From Rhinopithecimicrobium faecis (GTDB taxonomy: Bacteria; Bacteroidota; Bacteroidia; Sphingobacteriales; Sphingobacteriaceae), in assembly GCA_017942165.1 (NCBI GenBank), contig JAGKSB010000013.1, forward strand, positions 1-64,000: a stretch of 64,000 bases of DNA, in the 5' to 3' direction. Below the pieces are notes generated by a model. It saw nothing but the letters and a program-made list of their open reading frames with translations, was not told the origin of the DNA and made no database searches. Below are positions 26,924 through 37,358 of the stretch, in pieces. Position numbers and translations under genes: made by a program. Every line of letters begins with the position of its first letter. The first letter of the stretch is position 1.

Positions 26924-27958
26924 GTGACGTATTTTACTTGTTGATTTACGAGGCACAATATAGGTTTCCAAGAGTGTTGTTTGCGCAGCCATCTCAAAGC
27001 GGTCTTTAGCTTGAATTAAGCCGATAAGCTTTTTTACGCCGAGATTCCCTATCGCACAGGCCGGTTGAACAATGGTCGTTAATGCAGGATTTAAAGATTC
27101 TGCATACTCCGTATTTGCAAAACCTATGACGGCGACATCTTTTGGAACGGAAATATCCAAATTCGCGAGAATACCTAACACATAGAGTGTGATAGTATCC
27201 GTTGTACAAAGCACGCCAATAGGTCTATCAAACTCCTTTAACTTCTCCGCGAGGAGCTGTGTCAAGTTACGCTTTAAATCTATTTGCGATTGTTGATAAT
27301 TTATTTGAACAATAGCATCCTTACAATAAGGTATAAAGTTGGCAATAAGTGCCTTTTTATAGCCTAGCAGCCGTTGCTGGCTGACACCAATATTTTCAGC
27401 ACAAATGACCAAAATATCCTTCCGCCCGCTATCGATTAGATGCTGCGTGGCTTCATAAGCTCCTTTCTCATTGTTAACACCTATTTTAAACATAGGAAGA
27501 TCAAAATCTATTCGATCGACTAATACTAACGGAAAAAATTGATGATATCTTTTTAAACTTTCAATATTACTATTTGCACATGGTGATATAATTACCCCAT
27601 CAATATTCTGCTGAAAAAGCATTTCCAAGCACTCCTCTTCCAGCTGTGGATTTTCTCTACTCTGCATAAAAATAATCTTAAAGTTACCTTCTATAGCCGC
27701 TTGCTGAGCGCCTTCTAATAATTGAGATTGAAAAGGATTCGATAGATAGGGAATAATAACAGCAATTGTATTAGAGCGCCCTGTCTTCAAGCTTTTAGCT
27801 AATATATTAGGCTTATAGTTAAACTCTAGCGCTAATTTCCGAACACGTTCTTTTGTTTCGACACTAATCTCATAACTGTCACTTAAGGCTTTTGAAACAG
27901 TGGACGTAGCTAAGCCTAAAGTGTCCGCCAACTTTTTAAGAGTTATCCTACTATGCAT
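26918..27958 (-). CDS. LacI/GalR family transcriptional regulator
   Basis: The 346-residue protein has an N-terminal LacI helix-turn-helix (LKKLADTLGLATSTVSKALS, residues 7-26) and hinge (NILAKSLKTGRSNTIAVIIP). A periplasmic-binding-protein-like effector domain follows, with DGVIISP and the late AVIGFANTEYAESLNPALTTI. Such regulators respond to sugars or their phosphates. No sugar operon lies directly beside it; the nearest candidates are the divergent AhpD-like gene and the phospholipase locus. Its target is unknown. Confidence 0.9.
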   Translation of the reverse strand: MHSRITLKKLADTLGLATSTVSKALSDSYEISVETKERVRKLALEFNYKPNILAKSLKTGRSNTIAVIIPYLSNPFQSQLLEGAQQAAIEGNFKIIFMQSRENPQLEEECLEMLFQQNIDGVIISPCANSNIESLKRYHQFFPLVLVDRIDFDLPMFKIGVNNEKGAYEATQHLIDSGRKDILVICAENIGVSQQRLLGYKKALIANFIPYCKDAIVQINYQQSQIDLKRNLTQLLAEKLKEFDRPIGVLCTTDTITLYVLGILANLDISVPKDVAVIGFANTEYAESLNPALTTIVQPACAIGNLGVKKLIGLIQAKDRFEMAAQTTLLETYIVPRKSTSKIRHL

Positions 27959-28224
27959 AAAATCGTTCTTTGGTTAAGGTTTTTATATCAGCTACTGTTG
28001 CAGCCTAATAGACAATTTAACAATTAAATATGACAATATTTTTGTTTCTTTTAAAAGCTAAGCCTAAGTTTTTCCATACCCTCCAAATAATAGCATACAA
28101 GTAATATTGAAAGAATTTCGGGAAAATAGTTTACTTCCAAGTAGCAGATAAGCTACAATAAGAATATCCTTAGCCGCAAAAGATAATGATTTACCTACTT
28201 AGGCAGGCAATTAATAATATCTTT

Positions 28225-28683
28225 ATGACTCAATATAATGCTACGATGGACAAACGAATAGATATACAAGAATTGGAGCCCCTAGCCTATCAGGCTATGT
28301 TTGGTTTAGAGAAATATCTTACCTCCTCTAAACTTAAAAAAACACATATAGAATTAATAAAAATAAGGGCCTCGCAGTTAAATGGTTGCGCCTATTGTAT
28401 TAACTTACATACTTCCGATGCCTTAAAAATGGGAGAAACAGCACAACGCATCTTTCTTTTAAACGCCTGGAAAGAGGCCGGTGATTTGTATAGCCAAGAA
28501 GAGCGTCTTGTCCTTGCTATCACTGAAGAGGTTACTTTAATAGCGCAGCAAGGCTTAAGCAAGGAAACCTATGGACAGGCAGAAATGCTGTTTGACGAGC
28601 ACTATATTGCTCAAATAATAATGGCTGTCGTGACTATAAATGCTTGGAATAGAATTGCGATTGCTACTTTAAAGAAATTTTAG
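28225..28683 (+). CDS. AhpD-like carboxymuconolactone decarboxylase family protein
   Basis: The 152-residue protein has the redox motif CAYCINLH (C-x-x-C-x-x-x-H) typical of AhpD-like alkylhydroperoxidases and CMD-family proteins. They reduce peroxides through a thiol relay. The start at MTQYN is preferred; a reading 13 codons longer also begins with ATG. It is divergent from the LacI gene with a 266 bp gap. Its stop codon opens the 17-bp tandem repeat. Confidence 0.85.
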   Translation: MTQYNATMDKRIDIQELEPLAYQAMFGLEKYLTSSKLKKTHIELIKIRASQLNGCAYCINLHTSDALKMGETAQRIFLLNAWKEAGDLYSQEERLVLAITEEVTLIAQQGLSKETYGQAEMLFDEHYIAQIIMAVVTINAWNRIAIATLKKF

Positions 28684-28776
28684 TTAGCCGATATTTTAGT
28701 TACCTGATATTTTAGTTACCTGATATTTTAGTTACCTGATATTTTAGTTACCTGATATTTTAGTTACCTGATATTA
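28681..28776. repeat. 17-bp tandem repeat, about 5.6 copies
   Basis: The unit TAGTTACCTGATATTTT is repeated directly. The first copy carries two changes (TAGTTAGCCGATATTTT) and the other copies are identical. The array starts exactly on the TAG stop of the AhpD-like gene. Uniform copies suggest recent expansion by slippage. Confidence 0.9.
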
Positions 28777-28806
28777 TGGAAATAGTATCCAGTTTATTCC
28801 ATAATA

Positions 28807-28870
28807 AATAGCCCACTGTAAGACCTTTCAGAGCGTATAATTCCCTCATATAAAGCTTACAGTGGCTATT
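28807..28870. repeat. 16-bp inverted repeat, possible terminator
   Basis: AATAGCCCACTGTAAG (28807-28822) pairs with CTTACAGTGGCTATT (28856-28870) with one bulged base, around a 33-nt loop. It lies between convergent genes. No clear T-run follows on either strand, so a terminator role is uncertain. A 12-bp perfect palindrome GCTCAATTGAGC follows at 28899-28910. Confidence 0.45.
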
Positions 28871-28917
28871 ATATTTGTTGGTAGTCGGCGCTACAATTAG
28901 CTCAATTGAGCATCTAA

Positions 28918-31395
28918 TTAGCTCAACTGAGGGTCTGAATAACTCGCTTTACCCGTCTCCACTCTTCCAGCATAATCACGCTGAAAGTGCTTTCCAGGAA
29001 TACATACCGATAAGTCATACCAACCCCCATAATTCGCTGCATGAAAGCGCAAATCCTTTGTCTCCCCTACTTGGAGGGCAATATTATGCTCAAATACTTC
29101 ATATGCATTGGATTTCACAAGGAGTCGTACGTCCTCCTCTCCGCGGTTTTGCAAACGAAGTAAAATATTCCCTGTAGAAAGACCGCTTTTCCCCGTTTCA
29201 TACAGCGCATCCACAGTAATTTCCTCATCCTTTCCCTTGAACCCACGCATATACCCATTGGGGCCATACGCTGTCAGATCATAGATGCCGTCTTTAAAGT
29301 CCGATAGCGCCCAATCAAAAGTTACATCTTCCTGTTTCACCACTGCAAAAGGCCAGAAGGATCGCTCCTTCAGATAGGATGCTCCCGCATAGATATTAAA
29401 AGGAGCATTGAGGGAGTTATCACCGAAGAAATGCATGCCGGCACGCATTTTTAGTTGTACCTTCCCTTGTGCAAGTTGCAGGCTATCGCTAACATAAAGC
29501 TCATATGCCAGGGCGTTGCTTGCGCGCCTTTGGGGCTCTTGCTTGGGTAAGAAAGGATGTTTCTTAGTCTTTTGAAGTTGCTCCATATCGGCTGAAGACC
29601 AGGCCTTAAAATAATTGGGCAACGGCTTGTTCTTGGCCTCATTAATCGCTGCAATCTGTGTATTTCGCGCTAAGAACGGGAGGCTACTAATAGGGCTAGC
29701 ATCGGCTTTACGGAATACAGAAGTAAGGTTTCCTGTGATAGCACGTCGCCAGGAGCTTATATTTGTCTCCACCACAGATTTATGAAACTTCTTTTCTATA
29801 AAATATTCTAGTAACTGTATCGTGGAGGTGATATCACAAACTTCCGAATTGACCCATCCCCCACGCGTCCACGGGGAGGCTATTATCAGCGGTACCCGAT
29901 AGCCCAAACCGACGGGTCCTTCTGTGGCTTCGGAAGCAGCCACTCCAGCTTCAAGCTCCTGCGCCATAGATACATACTCACCAGTGATATCTAAGCTTGG
30001 AGAGACCTTCCCTGAGGAAGGATCTGCAGGATTAGGAGCTACAAAAGGAGGAATATGATCAAAATAACCATCATTCTCATCGTAATTTAACACGAAAATA
30101 GTCTTCTTCCACACCTCCGGGTTATCTGCCAAGATTTTTAAAATTTCCGACACATACCAGGAGCCATACATCGGCGCACTGGGGTGATCCGTAAATGCTT
30201 CAGGGGCTACTAACCACGACACTGTAGGCAAACTACCATGAGTGACATCCTCCCGAAATTGATGAAGTATATCGCCCTTGGGAACACGTATTTCGGATGC
30301 CCCCTCACGCACATTAGAGGCCTCCCGGTAATAAGGATCCCCTTCATTGGTCTGAAAAGCTTTCTGAAAGAGGGCCTTTTCCTGCGCAGGAAGAGCTTGG
30401 AAAGAAGCCTTATCCAAGGCCTTCAGTTTTTGCTCAAAAGACGCTTTTTGCGCTATTTTTTGTTTTAGCGTCTGTTGTAGTTTCTGACTATTTGCGGCGG
30501 AGCTGGCAGCTATTTCCGCCGTTAAAGATTCGATCTCTGCAGGAAGCTCAGCAAGGCGTTTCTTCAAAAAGGCAAGGTGTGAAGGCTTATACTCCACATG
30601 ATACTGCGTGAACCATTCTAAATTATTATCCGTGAAGTTTCCCAGTAAGCTGCTGTCCTCCAGCCCCGACTGCAGGCTGAGTTCATTTTGATATATTTTC
30701 CAAGAAATCCCTTCGCGCTCCAGCAATTCCGGAAAAGTGCGCCACTGCGCCCATTTGTTAAAGTATGTATCGGAGTTACGTACCAAGGGCTTGGCTCCCT
30801 TTTCAGGAACACAGGTTCCCGTCCAGAAGAAATGCCTATTGGTAGTCGTTCCCGTTATAGAGGAGCAGAAGTGCTGATCACAAATCGTAAAAGCATCCGC
30901 CATAGCATAATAAAAAGGGATATCCTCACGGGTGTAATACCCTAAGGTTAGGGGTATATCTTGATAGGCCTTGTACCCAGAGCGCTTCGCCTCCAACCAA
31001 TTGTCATGCTTACCATTATTCCTCGCTGCAGATTGATTCTCCCAAGAATGAGGGAGGTAGCTCGTCCAGGCGGCCTTGGAGCGCTTGATATCTAGCCGGA
31101 AAGGCGCATAGGTATTTCCCTTTTTATCGGACTGCAGCCATACAGGGTTCCCATTAGGGAGCTTTATCGCACGCGGATCGGAGAATCCACGAACACCATT
31201 TAAGGAGCCAAAGCTATGGTCGAAGGAGCGATTCTCCTGCATCAAAAAGATGATATGCTCCGCATCTAAAAAAGTGGAACCCGGTATAGGTTCCACTGCT
31301 AACACTCTTTGAATCGACTCTGGCATAGCAAATTCTGCCCCCATAGCTCCCATTAATAGGGAAACTTTTTTTAAGAAATCTCTTCTGTTATTCAT
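28918..31395 (-). CDS. phosphocholine-specific phospholipase C
   Basis: The 825-residue enzyme belongs to the acid-phosphatase-like bacterial phospholipase C family, which releases phosphocholine from phosphatidylcholine or sphingomyelin. The N-terminus MNNRRDFLKK is a Tat-type signal in which the twin arginine is followed by D-F-L. The catalytic domain has QENRSFDHSFG near residue 53 and LNYDENDGYFDH near residue 442. A lysine/glutamate-rich coiled-coil insert spans about residues 270-345. Two C-terminal beta domains of the DUF756 type end the protein. It is the last gene after sigma, FecR, SusC and SusD, 36 bp after SusD. Confidence 0.9.
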   Translation of the reverse strand: MNNRRDFLKKVSLLMGAMGAEFAMPESIQRVLAVEPIPGSTFLDAEHIIFLMQENRSFDHSFGSLNGVRGFSDPRAIKLPNGNPVWLQSDKKGNTYAPFRLDIKRSKAAWTSYLPHSWENQSAARNNGKHDNWLEAKRSGYKAYQDIPLTLGYYTREDIPFYYAMADAFTICDQHFCSSITGTTTNRHFFWTGTCVPEKGAKPLVRNSDTYFNKWAQWRTFPELLEREGISWKIYQNELSLQSGLEDSSLLGNFTDNNLEWFTQYHVEYKPSHLAFLKKRLAELPAEIESLTAEIAASSAANSQKLQQTLKQKIAQKASFEQKLKALDKASFQALPAQEKALFQKAFQTNEGDPYYREASNVREGASEIRVPKGDILHQFREDVTHGSLPTVSWLVAPEAFTDHPSAPMYGSWYVSEILKILADNPEVWKKTIFVLNYDENDGYFDHIPPFVAPNPADPSSGKVSPSLDITGEYVSMAQELEAGVAASEATEGPVGLGYRVPLIIASPWTRGGWVNSEVCDITSTIQLLEYFIEKKFHKSVVETNISSWRRAITGNLTSVFRKADASPISSLPFLARNTQIAAINEAKNKPLPNYFKAWSSADMEQLQKTKKHPFLPKQEPQRRASNALAYELYVSDSLQLAQGKVQLKMRAGMHFFGDNSLNAPFNIYAGASYLKERSFWPFAVVKQEDVTFDWALSDFKDGIYDLTAYGPNGYMRGFKGKDEEITVDALYETGKSGLSTGNILLRLQNRGEEDVRLLVKSNAYEVFEHNIALQVGETKDLRFHAANYGGWYDLSVCIPGKHFQRDYAGRVETGKASYSDPQLS

Positions 31396-31431
31396 TTAGT
31401 TTTATAATTAGCCTTTCTATAAACTTACCAA

Positions 31432-32955
31432 CTATTTTAACAACCACATAATTTTATTGACATCATCTACCCCTTGATACTGACGTTCAATAGCCTCATT
31501 GACATGCTCGGCGTTGTAGTTAAATTCTACCGCAGGATATCTCCAGCGCAGAGGCATTTTATCGGGCGCATCCGCATTCATACTCGATGCCGCATTGATC
31601 TTCCAATTCGGGTAGCCTGTTCTTCGATAGTCATAAAAGGGTGTTATAGTCGCCTGCAGGAAACTCGCTAAATACTTCTGCGTGATAATAGCGTCAATCT
31701 GCGGCTCCTTAGCTGTAGGGAAAGCCTGCTCATAGCGTGCTAATGCCGCTTCAATATAGGCGTTATCCAGGGGCATACCATGGTTGTATATATCTTCAGC
31801 AGGTGTATTGGAGGCAATAAATTTCATGGATGCTTCTATCCCCTTTTTATACCAGCCTAAAGCTGATTCCGTGGTCCATCCTCTCGCAGCCGCTTCAGCG
31901 ATGACAAAACAAAGGTGCTGATATCCATAAATTTGTGTGGGCTCTCCCGTAACGAGCTCCGTATATCTGTCATTCAACTTCGCGTAGTCATTGGATATTT
32001 TGATGGCTGCTAAATCACTAAATGGCAGAGAAGGATCTACACCGATATATGCTTGAAAGTCCGAAGCAGCAAGCCCTTCCTTGATTTTTATAGGAGAAGG
32101 ATTCGCATAATAGAATAAGCGTCTATCTTGCTGCAGCTGAAGTCTATCTATAATTTCAGAAGACACCATGGGATAGATCACAAAGCTATTGGAGATCTTA
32201 TGAAAAGGATATACTTGCCCACTTTTGTCCGTACGTATAAGCTGTAAATTATCGGCGTTGCTGGTGAAAATTGGTTTTGACTTTACAATAGCTTCAAAAC
32301 GCGCTTTTAAATTTAAGTCTGCTTCATTTTCTTTTTTTGAAAGTTGGATAAGCACATTTAAGGCGAAGCTATTGACGACCTTACGCCATTTCTGTGTGTC
32401 TCCGCCAAAGATGGGGTCGCCTTCAAATTTTGAACCCTTGGAAAATAGATTATCGGCCTTTTCAAGTTCCCCTAAGATGCCCAAGAACACATCTTTTTGA
32501 AGATCATACCTTGGAAAATACACTTTTTCCGTTTCCCCCTGGAGGGCGTCTTTATAAGGGATATCTCCCAGTGCCATGGTGATATCATAGAATTTCATTG
32601 CGCGAGCAAAATACATTAAGCCCTCATAGGAGTTTTTCAGCTGCTCCGTATTCGCAAATTTCACCATGAAATGGGCATCGTTAATCGACGTCAGCGACAT
32701 ACTCATGGTCCCTAAACCATTGAATTGATAAGCTTCAGCCAGCTCCGACCAAGCGATTTGCTTTGTCAATATATAAGGCTGCATAAAGCTTTTTGTGCTG
32801 GGCTGATTGGTGAGGTTAAGGATGATGCGCGTTGCTAACATCGCAGGCTTTACCGTTTCAGGTGTTTCAGGGTTGGTATTTATATCTTTAAATTTTGTGC
32901 ATGCTGCCGTAGATAGGGCGAATGCTGCTATTGCGCACAAGGTGTATTTTCTCAT
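31432..32955 (-). CDS. SusD/RagB-type outer-membrane lipoprotein (phospholipase locus)
   Basis: The 507-residue protein is a SusD-like_2 type nutrient-binding lipoprotein. It is taken from MRKYTLC, with a lipobox STAAC (Cys about 19). A reading 12 codons longer is less likely because the signal would be off-centre. It should cap the SusC channel from 32991-36341, 35 bp upstream. The family binds the substrate at the cell surface; with phospholipase C downstream the ligand may be a phospholipid-derived compound, which is inference. Confidence 0.88.
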   Translation of the reverse strand: MRKYTLCAIAAFALSTAACTKFKDINTNPETPETVKPAMLATRIILNLTNQPSTKSFMQPYILTKQIAWSELAEAYQFNGLGTMSMSLTSINDAHFMVKFANTEQLKNSYEGLMYFARAMKFYDITMALGDIPYKDALQGETEKVYFPRYDLQKDVFLGILGELEKADNLFSKGSKFEGDPIFGGDTQKWRKVVNSFALNVLIQLSKKENEADLNLKARFEAIVKSKPIFTSNADNLQLIRTDKSGQVYPFHKISNSFVIYPMVSSEIIDRLQLQQDRRLFYYANPSPIKIKEGLAASDFQAYIGVDPSLPFSDLAAIKISNDYAKLNDRYTELVTGEPTQIYGYQHLCFVIAEAAARGWTTESALGWYKKGIEASMKFIASNTPAEDIYNHGMPLDNAYIEAALARYEQAFPTAKEPQIDAIITQKYLASFLQATITPFYDYRRTGYPNWKINAASSMNADAPDKMPLRWRYPAVEFNYNAEHVNEAIERQYQGVDDVNKIMWLLK

Positions 32956-32990
32956 AAAGGTATATTTTCTTATAATTGTTGTCATTACCA

Positions 32991-35900
32991 TTAGAATGTC
33001 AGGTTAATATTAAATCCTATATAGCGCATAGATGGGGAGTTTAAATCCTCCGATCCTGTATCAGGGTCGGCAAACTTAAATTCCTTGGTCCACAGAAATA
33101 AATTCTGCCCTGTAAAACCGATGGAAGCACGCTTAGCGCTAAATTTCTTCGCATAGGCTGCAGGAAGGCTATAGTTAATTGACAATTCACGTAGTTTGAT
33201 AAAAGTTTCATCCCAGTAGTTGTGTCGTCCTGAATAGGCACTCTTCCAGTAGGACTCATAAGAAACAACTTTATCATTCGCCGCAAAGACGCGTGTATCT
33301 TCGGTGATCGTACCATACTTATCATAGGTTACAGCACCAGAAAGAATCTTTACACCATTACCAATAAAAGTTCTATTGCCGTTGACCACTTCCTCATAGC
33401 GATATTGATTATCAGAATCAGGATGAGCACCCGTTTGCCATAAGCGAGCATTTGTTCCCGAATAGGACATTCCCTTGATACGTCCATCAAAACTTAGAGA
33501 GAGTGCAAAATCCTTGTATTGCAGTTGGTTACTAATTCCCCAGAACCACTTTGGCGCCGTATAGCCAATCAGCTGACCCGCATATTTCCCTGAAATAGGC
33601 ATGCCCGAGGCATTGTGTACAATGGCGCCCTCGGGGCTGCGCTCCCAATCAGAATTGGTGATATAATCCGTTCTATTTCCAACTTTCACATTCAAAGCAT
33701 CCGCCGAGTATTCCGGATCAAGCTTATGGTAGTAGCTTAGATTCTGAGATAAATTTCCCGTAATGGTCCATTGGAATTTTTCTTTTTTAATAGGCGTTCC
33801 TCCTAAAGTAATCTCATGCCCTTTAGTCATTAACTCCTCTTTTGTGTTGATATATCGGTATTGGAACCCTGTCATCTGGGAGATGCTACTGGATATCATG
33901 CGGTTATGACTCAGTCGATAGTAGCGGGTATAATTTCCAAATAACCTATTTTTCAAGAAGGCCACATCAGCACCAAACTCATAGGAGTCGTACTGCGTAG
34001 GTGCAATGGTATAATCTTTAATCGTATTCGGGTAGGAAGCGGTGGGAAGCCCATCCCACACATTATTGGCTATAGAAAATGCTTGGTTGATGGCATAGGC
34101 TCCTGGAGTAAGTTTTGACTGCACCCAGCCTCCACGAACTTTTAGCTGATTCAACCAGGGAGCATCAAAAGCTATTAAATCCGTCAGTGAGGCCGACGCT
34201 GAAACAGATGGGTAGAAATATGATTTCGTTTGTTCAGGAAGTGTTGACGACCAGTCGTTACGCCCCGTAGCTTCTAAGAATAGCGCATTTTTATAGGCCA
34301 GCGAAAGCCTCCCATAGATGGCACTACGCATCAGCTCAGATTGCCCTTGTATCGTACTTATTGGGTCTATAGAATTCCTTAAGGAGTAGTATCCAGGAAT
34401 GGATAGACCATTTACTGTCGTAGATAGTGTGCTCTTATCCATACTATAGAATACCGAGGCTCCCAACATCCCATCTATCGAGAAATCCGACCATGTCTTC
34501 TTCGCCGTAAATATTAAATCGGTGTTGCTGCTGTAGCCATTAGCTTGATAATTCTGAAATTTCCCTTTACTATGAAATCCGCCAAAACCATCAAAACCGC
34601 CACGTGTACCATAGATGCCCATCGGATTCTGTTGCGTACGCTCGCGGGCATAGTAGTCGTAGCCTGTACGCAGGATGAATTTACCCCAATCGGTGACTTT
34701 ATAGTTTAAGGTTACAGCGGCATTTATCTTATTTTTCATCTCCGGTGTCTTCTTTTCAAAAGCCGTTAGATAGGGGTTATCATACCAGGCGTTATACATC
34801 CAATTTTGAGATACATCATCTAGCAGCCAATAGTTTTTATAGTCTCTTAAATCGTATTCTGCTCCCGTCCACACCAAGATATTATAGATATATCCCTGAT
34901 TGTTATAGCCTGATCCAAAATTACTCGATGAAGCATCTCTATTGTAACCAATGGTGGCATCTAAATCTACTTTTGAATTTATTTTCGTGGTTCCACTGAC
35001 ATTAAAATTGGTAATATTTAATTTTTGATTTGGATATTGCCCTTTATTGTAAATATGGTTAAACGAGGTGCGCACGGAACCACTCTCCCCTTGGCTGGTA
35101 AAGCTTAAGTTCGTATTTGAAATAAATCCTGGCGATAGAAAATTCTTAAAATTATTCTTTCCCGCAGACGTCAAAGGGGCATCCTCACGCTGCTTCGTAA
35201 TCGGATTCCATTGAGAATATACTTTTCCAATATCCATCTTATCACCCCAGACATAGTCGTTATTATTAAACTTCCCCCCTTCCCCCGAAGAGTAAGAAGT
35301 CTGCACCTTTGGAAGCTCCAAATAGCCGGAAAAGAACATGGTATTGGTGTTGACCGATATCTCTGCTCCCGCATCTTTAAGGCCTTTTTTTGTGGTCACC
35401 ATAATAGCTCCCCCCGCGCCACGCTCCCCATATAAGGCGGCAGCGGTAGCCCCTTTCAAGACGTTCATATCGGCGATATTATCCGAAGGGATATCGCGCA
35501 GACTCATATTTTCATAGAGCACCCCATCTATCACTAAGATTGGAGACAGCCCTCTAAGCTGTATGCTTGGGGTGGTATTAAACTCTGTACTGTTTAGGAC
35601 ACGGAGACCGGATATTCTTCCCGTCAGGGTGGTTCCAATGTCCACCCCTTTAACTTTGACAAGATCGTCACCAGTGATATTCTGCGATGCATATCCTAAG
35701 GCCTTTTTATCTCTTTTAATACCTAGTGCTGTTACGACAACTTCCGCCAGCTGCGCCGCATCAGGCGATAGCTGAATCTTCATCGCTGCTGTGGCATCCA
35801 TTTCTCTTGTTTTATAACCTAGAGAATTAATACGAATCCTTGCTGGGAGCGTGACATCCGAAAGCTTAAAGACACCTTGGGCATCGGTCTTTGTAACCTT

Positions 35901-36341
35901 ATTCGCTCCGATCACGGCGATGGTAACGTCCGCCAGGGGCGCTCCACTTTGCTGATCATAGATAACGCCAGCAATAGGCTGCTGCTTACTGGAAGCACTA
36001 CTACGGCTCCCTTCTGAGAGATTTTCCGTAGATTTCTTCAAGGCTATTACAAAGAGCTTATCATCGATACGCTTAACATCAAACCTGCCGTCAGAAATGG
36101 TACTTATATAACCTGCAATTTGTTCTTTTTTTAAATTGGTCAGATCATTCCCCTTTTTCACCTGTAGCGTTGAAAGGGAGGCGTCATAGCCAAACTTTAC
36201 ATGGAACTTCTTTTCCAACTGTGCTATAACCGTCCCGAAGCCTTCATTATCAGAAATCTGATGAGCCTGCGCCTGGAAGGCTAAGAGTTGAAACAAGCAT
36301 GTTCCTCCCATAATTTTAAGAAAATAGTTGGTTTTTTTCAT
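32991..36341 (-). CDS. SusC-type TonB-dependent receptor with STN domain
   Basis: The 1116-residue outer-membrane transporter begins with a signal peptide and then a secretin/TonB N-terminal (STN) domain (about residues 32-105), which talks to anti-sigma factors. A carboxypeptidase-like regulatory domain (about 125-195) follows, then the plug with ALGIKRDKKALGYASQ, and a 22-strand barrel ending in aromatic FNINLTF. The gene begins 3 bp after fecR. STN plus FecR plus sigma factor indicates substrate-triggered transcription. Confidence 0.93.
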   Translation of the reverse strand: MKKTNYFLKIMGGTCLFQLLAFQAQAHQISDNEGFGTVIAQLEKKFHVKFGYDASLSTLQVKKGNDLTNLKKEQIAGYISTISDGRFDVKRIDDKLFVIALKKSTENLSEGSRSSASSKQQPIAGVIYDQQSGAPLADVTIAVIGANKVTKTDAQGVFKLSDVTLPARIRINSLGYKTREMDATAAMKIQLSPDAAQLAEVVVTALGIKRDKKALGYASQNITGDDLVKVKGVDIGTTLTGRISGLRVLNSTEFNTTPSIQLRGLSPILVIDGVLYENMSLRDIPSDNIADMNVLKGATAAALYGERGAGGAIMVTTKKGLKDAGAEISVNTNTMFFSGYLELPKVQTSYSSGEGGKFNNNDYVWGDKMDIGKVYSQWNPITKQREDAPLTSAGKNNFKNFLSPGFISNTNLSFTSQGESGSVRTSFNHIYNKGQYPNQKLNITNFNVSGTTKINSKVDLDATIGYNRDASSSNFGSGYNNQGYIYNILVWTGAEYDLRDYKNYWLLDDVSQNWMYNAWYDNPYLTAFEKKTPEMKNKINAAVTLNYKVTDWGKFILRTGYDYYARERTQQNPMGIYGTRGGFDGFGGFHSKGKFQNYQANGYSSNTDLIFTAKKTWSDFSIDGMLGASVFYSMDKSTLSTTVNGLSIPGYYSLRNSIDPISTIQGQSELMRSAIYGRLSLAYKNALFLEATGRNDWSSTLPEQTKSYFYPSVSASASLTDLIAFDAPWLNQLKVRGGWVQSKLTPGAYAINQAFSIANNVWDGLPTASYPNTIKDYTIAPTQYDSYEFGADVAFLKNRLFGNYTRYYRLSHNRMISSSISQMTGFQYRYINTKEELMTKGHEITLGGTPIKKEKFQWTITGNLSQNLSYYHKLDPEYSADALNVKVGNRTDYITNSDWERSPEGAIVHNASGMPISGKYAGQLIGYTAPKWFWGISNQLQYKDFALSLSFDGRIKGMSYSGTNARLWQTGAHPDSDNQYRYEEVVNGNRTFIGNGVKILSGAVTYDKYGTITEDTRVFAANDKVVSYESYWKSAYSGRHNYWDETFIKLRELSINYSLPAAYAKKFSAKRASIGFTGQNLFLWTKEFKFADPDTGSEDLNSPSMRYIGFNINLTF

Positions 36342-36344
36342 AAT

Positions 36345-37304
36345 TTACTTTTTGATAGTCACGATCGTTTTATTGAATGCATTATTAAGGATTACTAGGG
36401 TTTTAGGTAAGTCATTAATAGGTAGGGCGCCGGAGAATTGGCGATGGATATAGTGTTTGTTTAAGATTACTTTTTCTGAAGGATGGATCAAGTTTAGGTC
36501 TTCCACGATTTTTGTAAGTGCTGTATTTTCAAGAGTGATATAATCCACTTTCCAAAGGCCTGCCATCAGCGTGTCTACAGTAGAGACTAAAAATTTATTT
36601 TTATCGGCAGCATATTCCACGCCCTCTCCAGGGAGTATTTCCTGCTGCAGCTTCTTATGGCTTACGACGACTTTTCCGTGGTTGAGGCTTAAGGTATTGT
36701 GGCCCGGCAGGTTGATCATGTGGAAGGCTGTACCTAGGACGCGAACGTCAAAATTTCCAGAATTACGTACGATAAAGGGCTTTTCAGGATGCTGGGCTAT
36801 CTCAAAAAAAGCTTGCCCATGGAGGCTTACTTCACGAATGCTATCCGATGTGAAGTTTGACTTTATCGTTAAGGTGGACTGCTCCCTGAGCGTTACTTGG
36901 CTACCGTCTTGCAGTTTGATGACGCGTAAGAACTTTGTGGGATTAGCATACCTGGCAAAGGTTAGTTTTTCTGACTGAGGCCTATCCGTGGCGCGAAAAC
37001 AGTAATAGGAAAATAGTGATGCTAGAAATAAGCATGCTGCTGCGGCTATCCATTTATACTTTTGCCAGATAGTGATTAGGGAAATCTTATTTTTAGGTTG
37101 AGTAATAGCTTGAAATATGCGGTCAGTCTCCGCATCTGAAAGGGATATTTCCTCCTTCATCAAGTTTAATACTTCCGCTACAGAAAGCAGGTCTTTGGCT
37201 TGTGACTGCGTGAGTAGCGCAATAAGAATACGTTTCTCTGGGACGCTCAAAGATTCGTCAAGCAGAAATTTTTTATAGAGTTCATTAATTGTATCCTGGT
37301 TCAT
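36345..37304 (-). CDS. FecR-type anti-sigma factor
   Basis: The 319-residue protein has a cytoplasmic N-terminal sigma-binding part (about 1-80), one transmembrane segment (about 89-108), and a periplasmic FecR domain (about 125-220, containing EVSLHGQAFFEIAQ and NSGNFDVRVLGTAFHM). The final domain (about 255-319) is of the DUF4974 type. It should transmit the STN signal of the neighbouring SusC to the ECF sigma factor encoded 54 bp upstream. Confidence 0.92.
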   Translation of the reverse strand: MNQDTINELYKKFLLDESLSVPEKRILIALLTQSQAKDLLSVAEVLNLMKEEISLSDAETDRIFQAITQPKNKISLITIWQKYKWIAAAACLFLASLFSYYCFRATDRPQSEKLTFARYANPTKFLRVIKLQDGSQVTLREQSTLTIKSNFTSDSIREVSLHGQAFFEIAQHPEKPFIVRNSGNFDVRVLGTAFHMINLPGHNTLSLNHGKVVVSHKKLQQEILPGEGVEYAADKNKFLVSTVDTLMAGLWKVDYITLENTALTKIVEDLNLIHPSEKVILNKHYIHRQFSGALPINDLPKTLVILNNAFNKTIVTIKK

Positions 37305-37358
37305 AACGGATCATTTACATACTAATACGAAGAAGCGTATATAAAAGACGATGCCCAC

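Noticed and set aside
28681..28776. Possible CRISPR array
   Set aside because: Units are contiguous without spacers, only 17 bp long, and no cas genes are near.
28875..29177. 100-residue plus-strand frame with an ATG-like start
   Set aside because: It is antisense to the C-terminal part of the phospholipase C gene, which has clear domain support.
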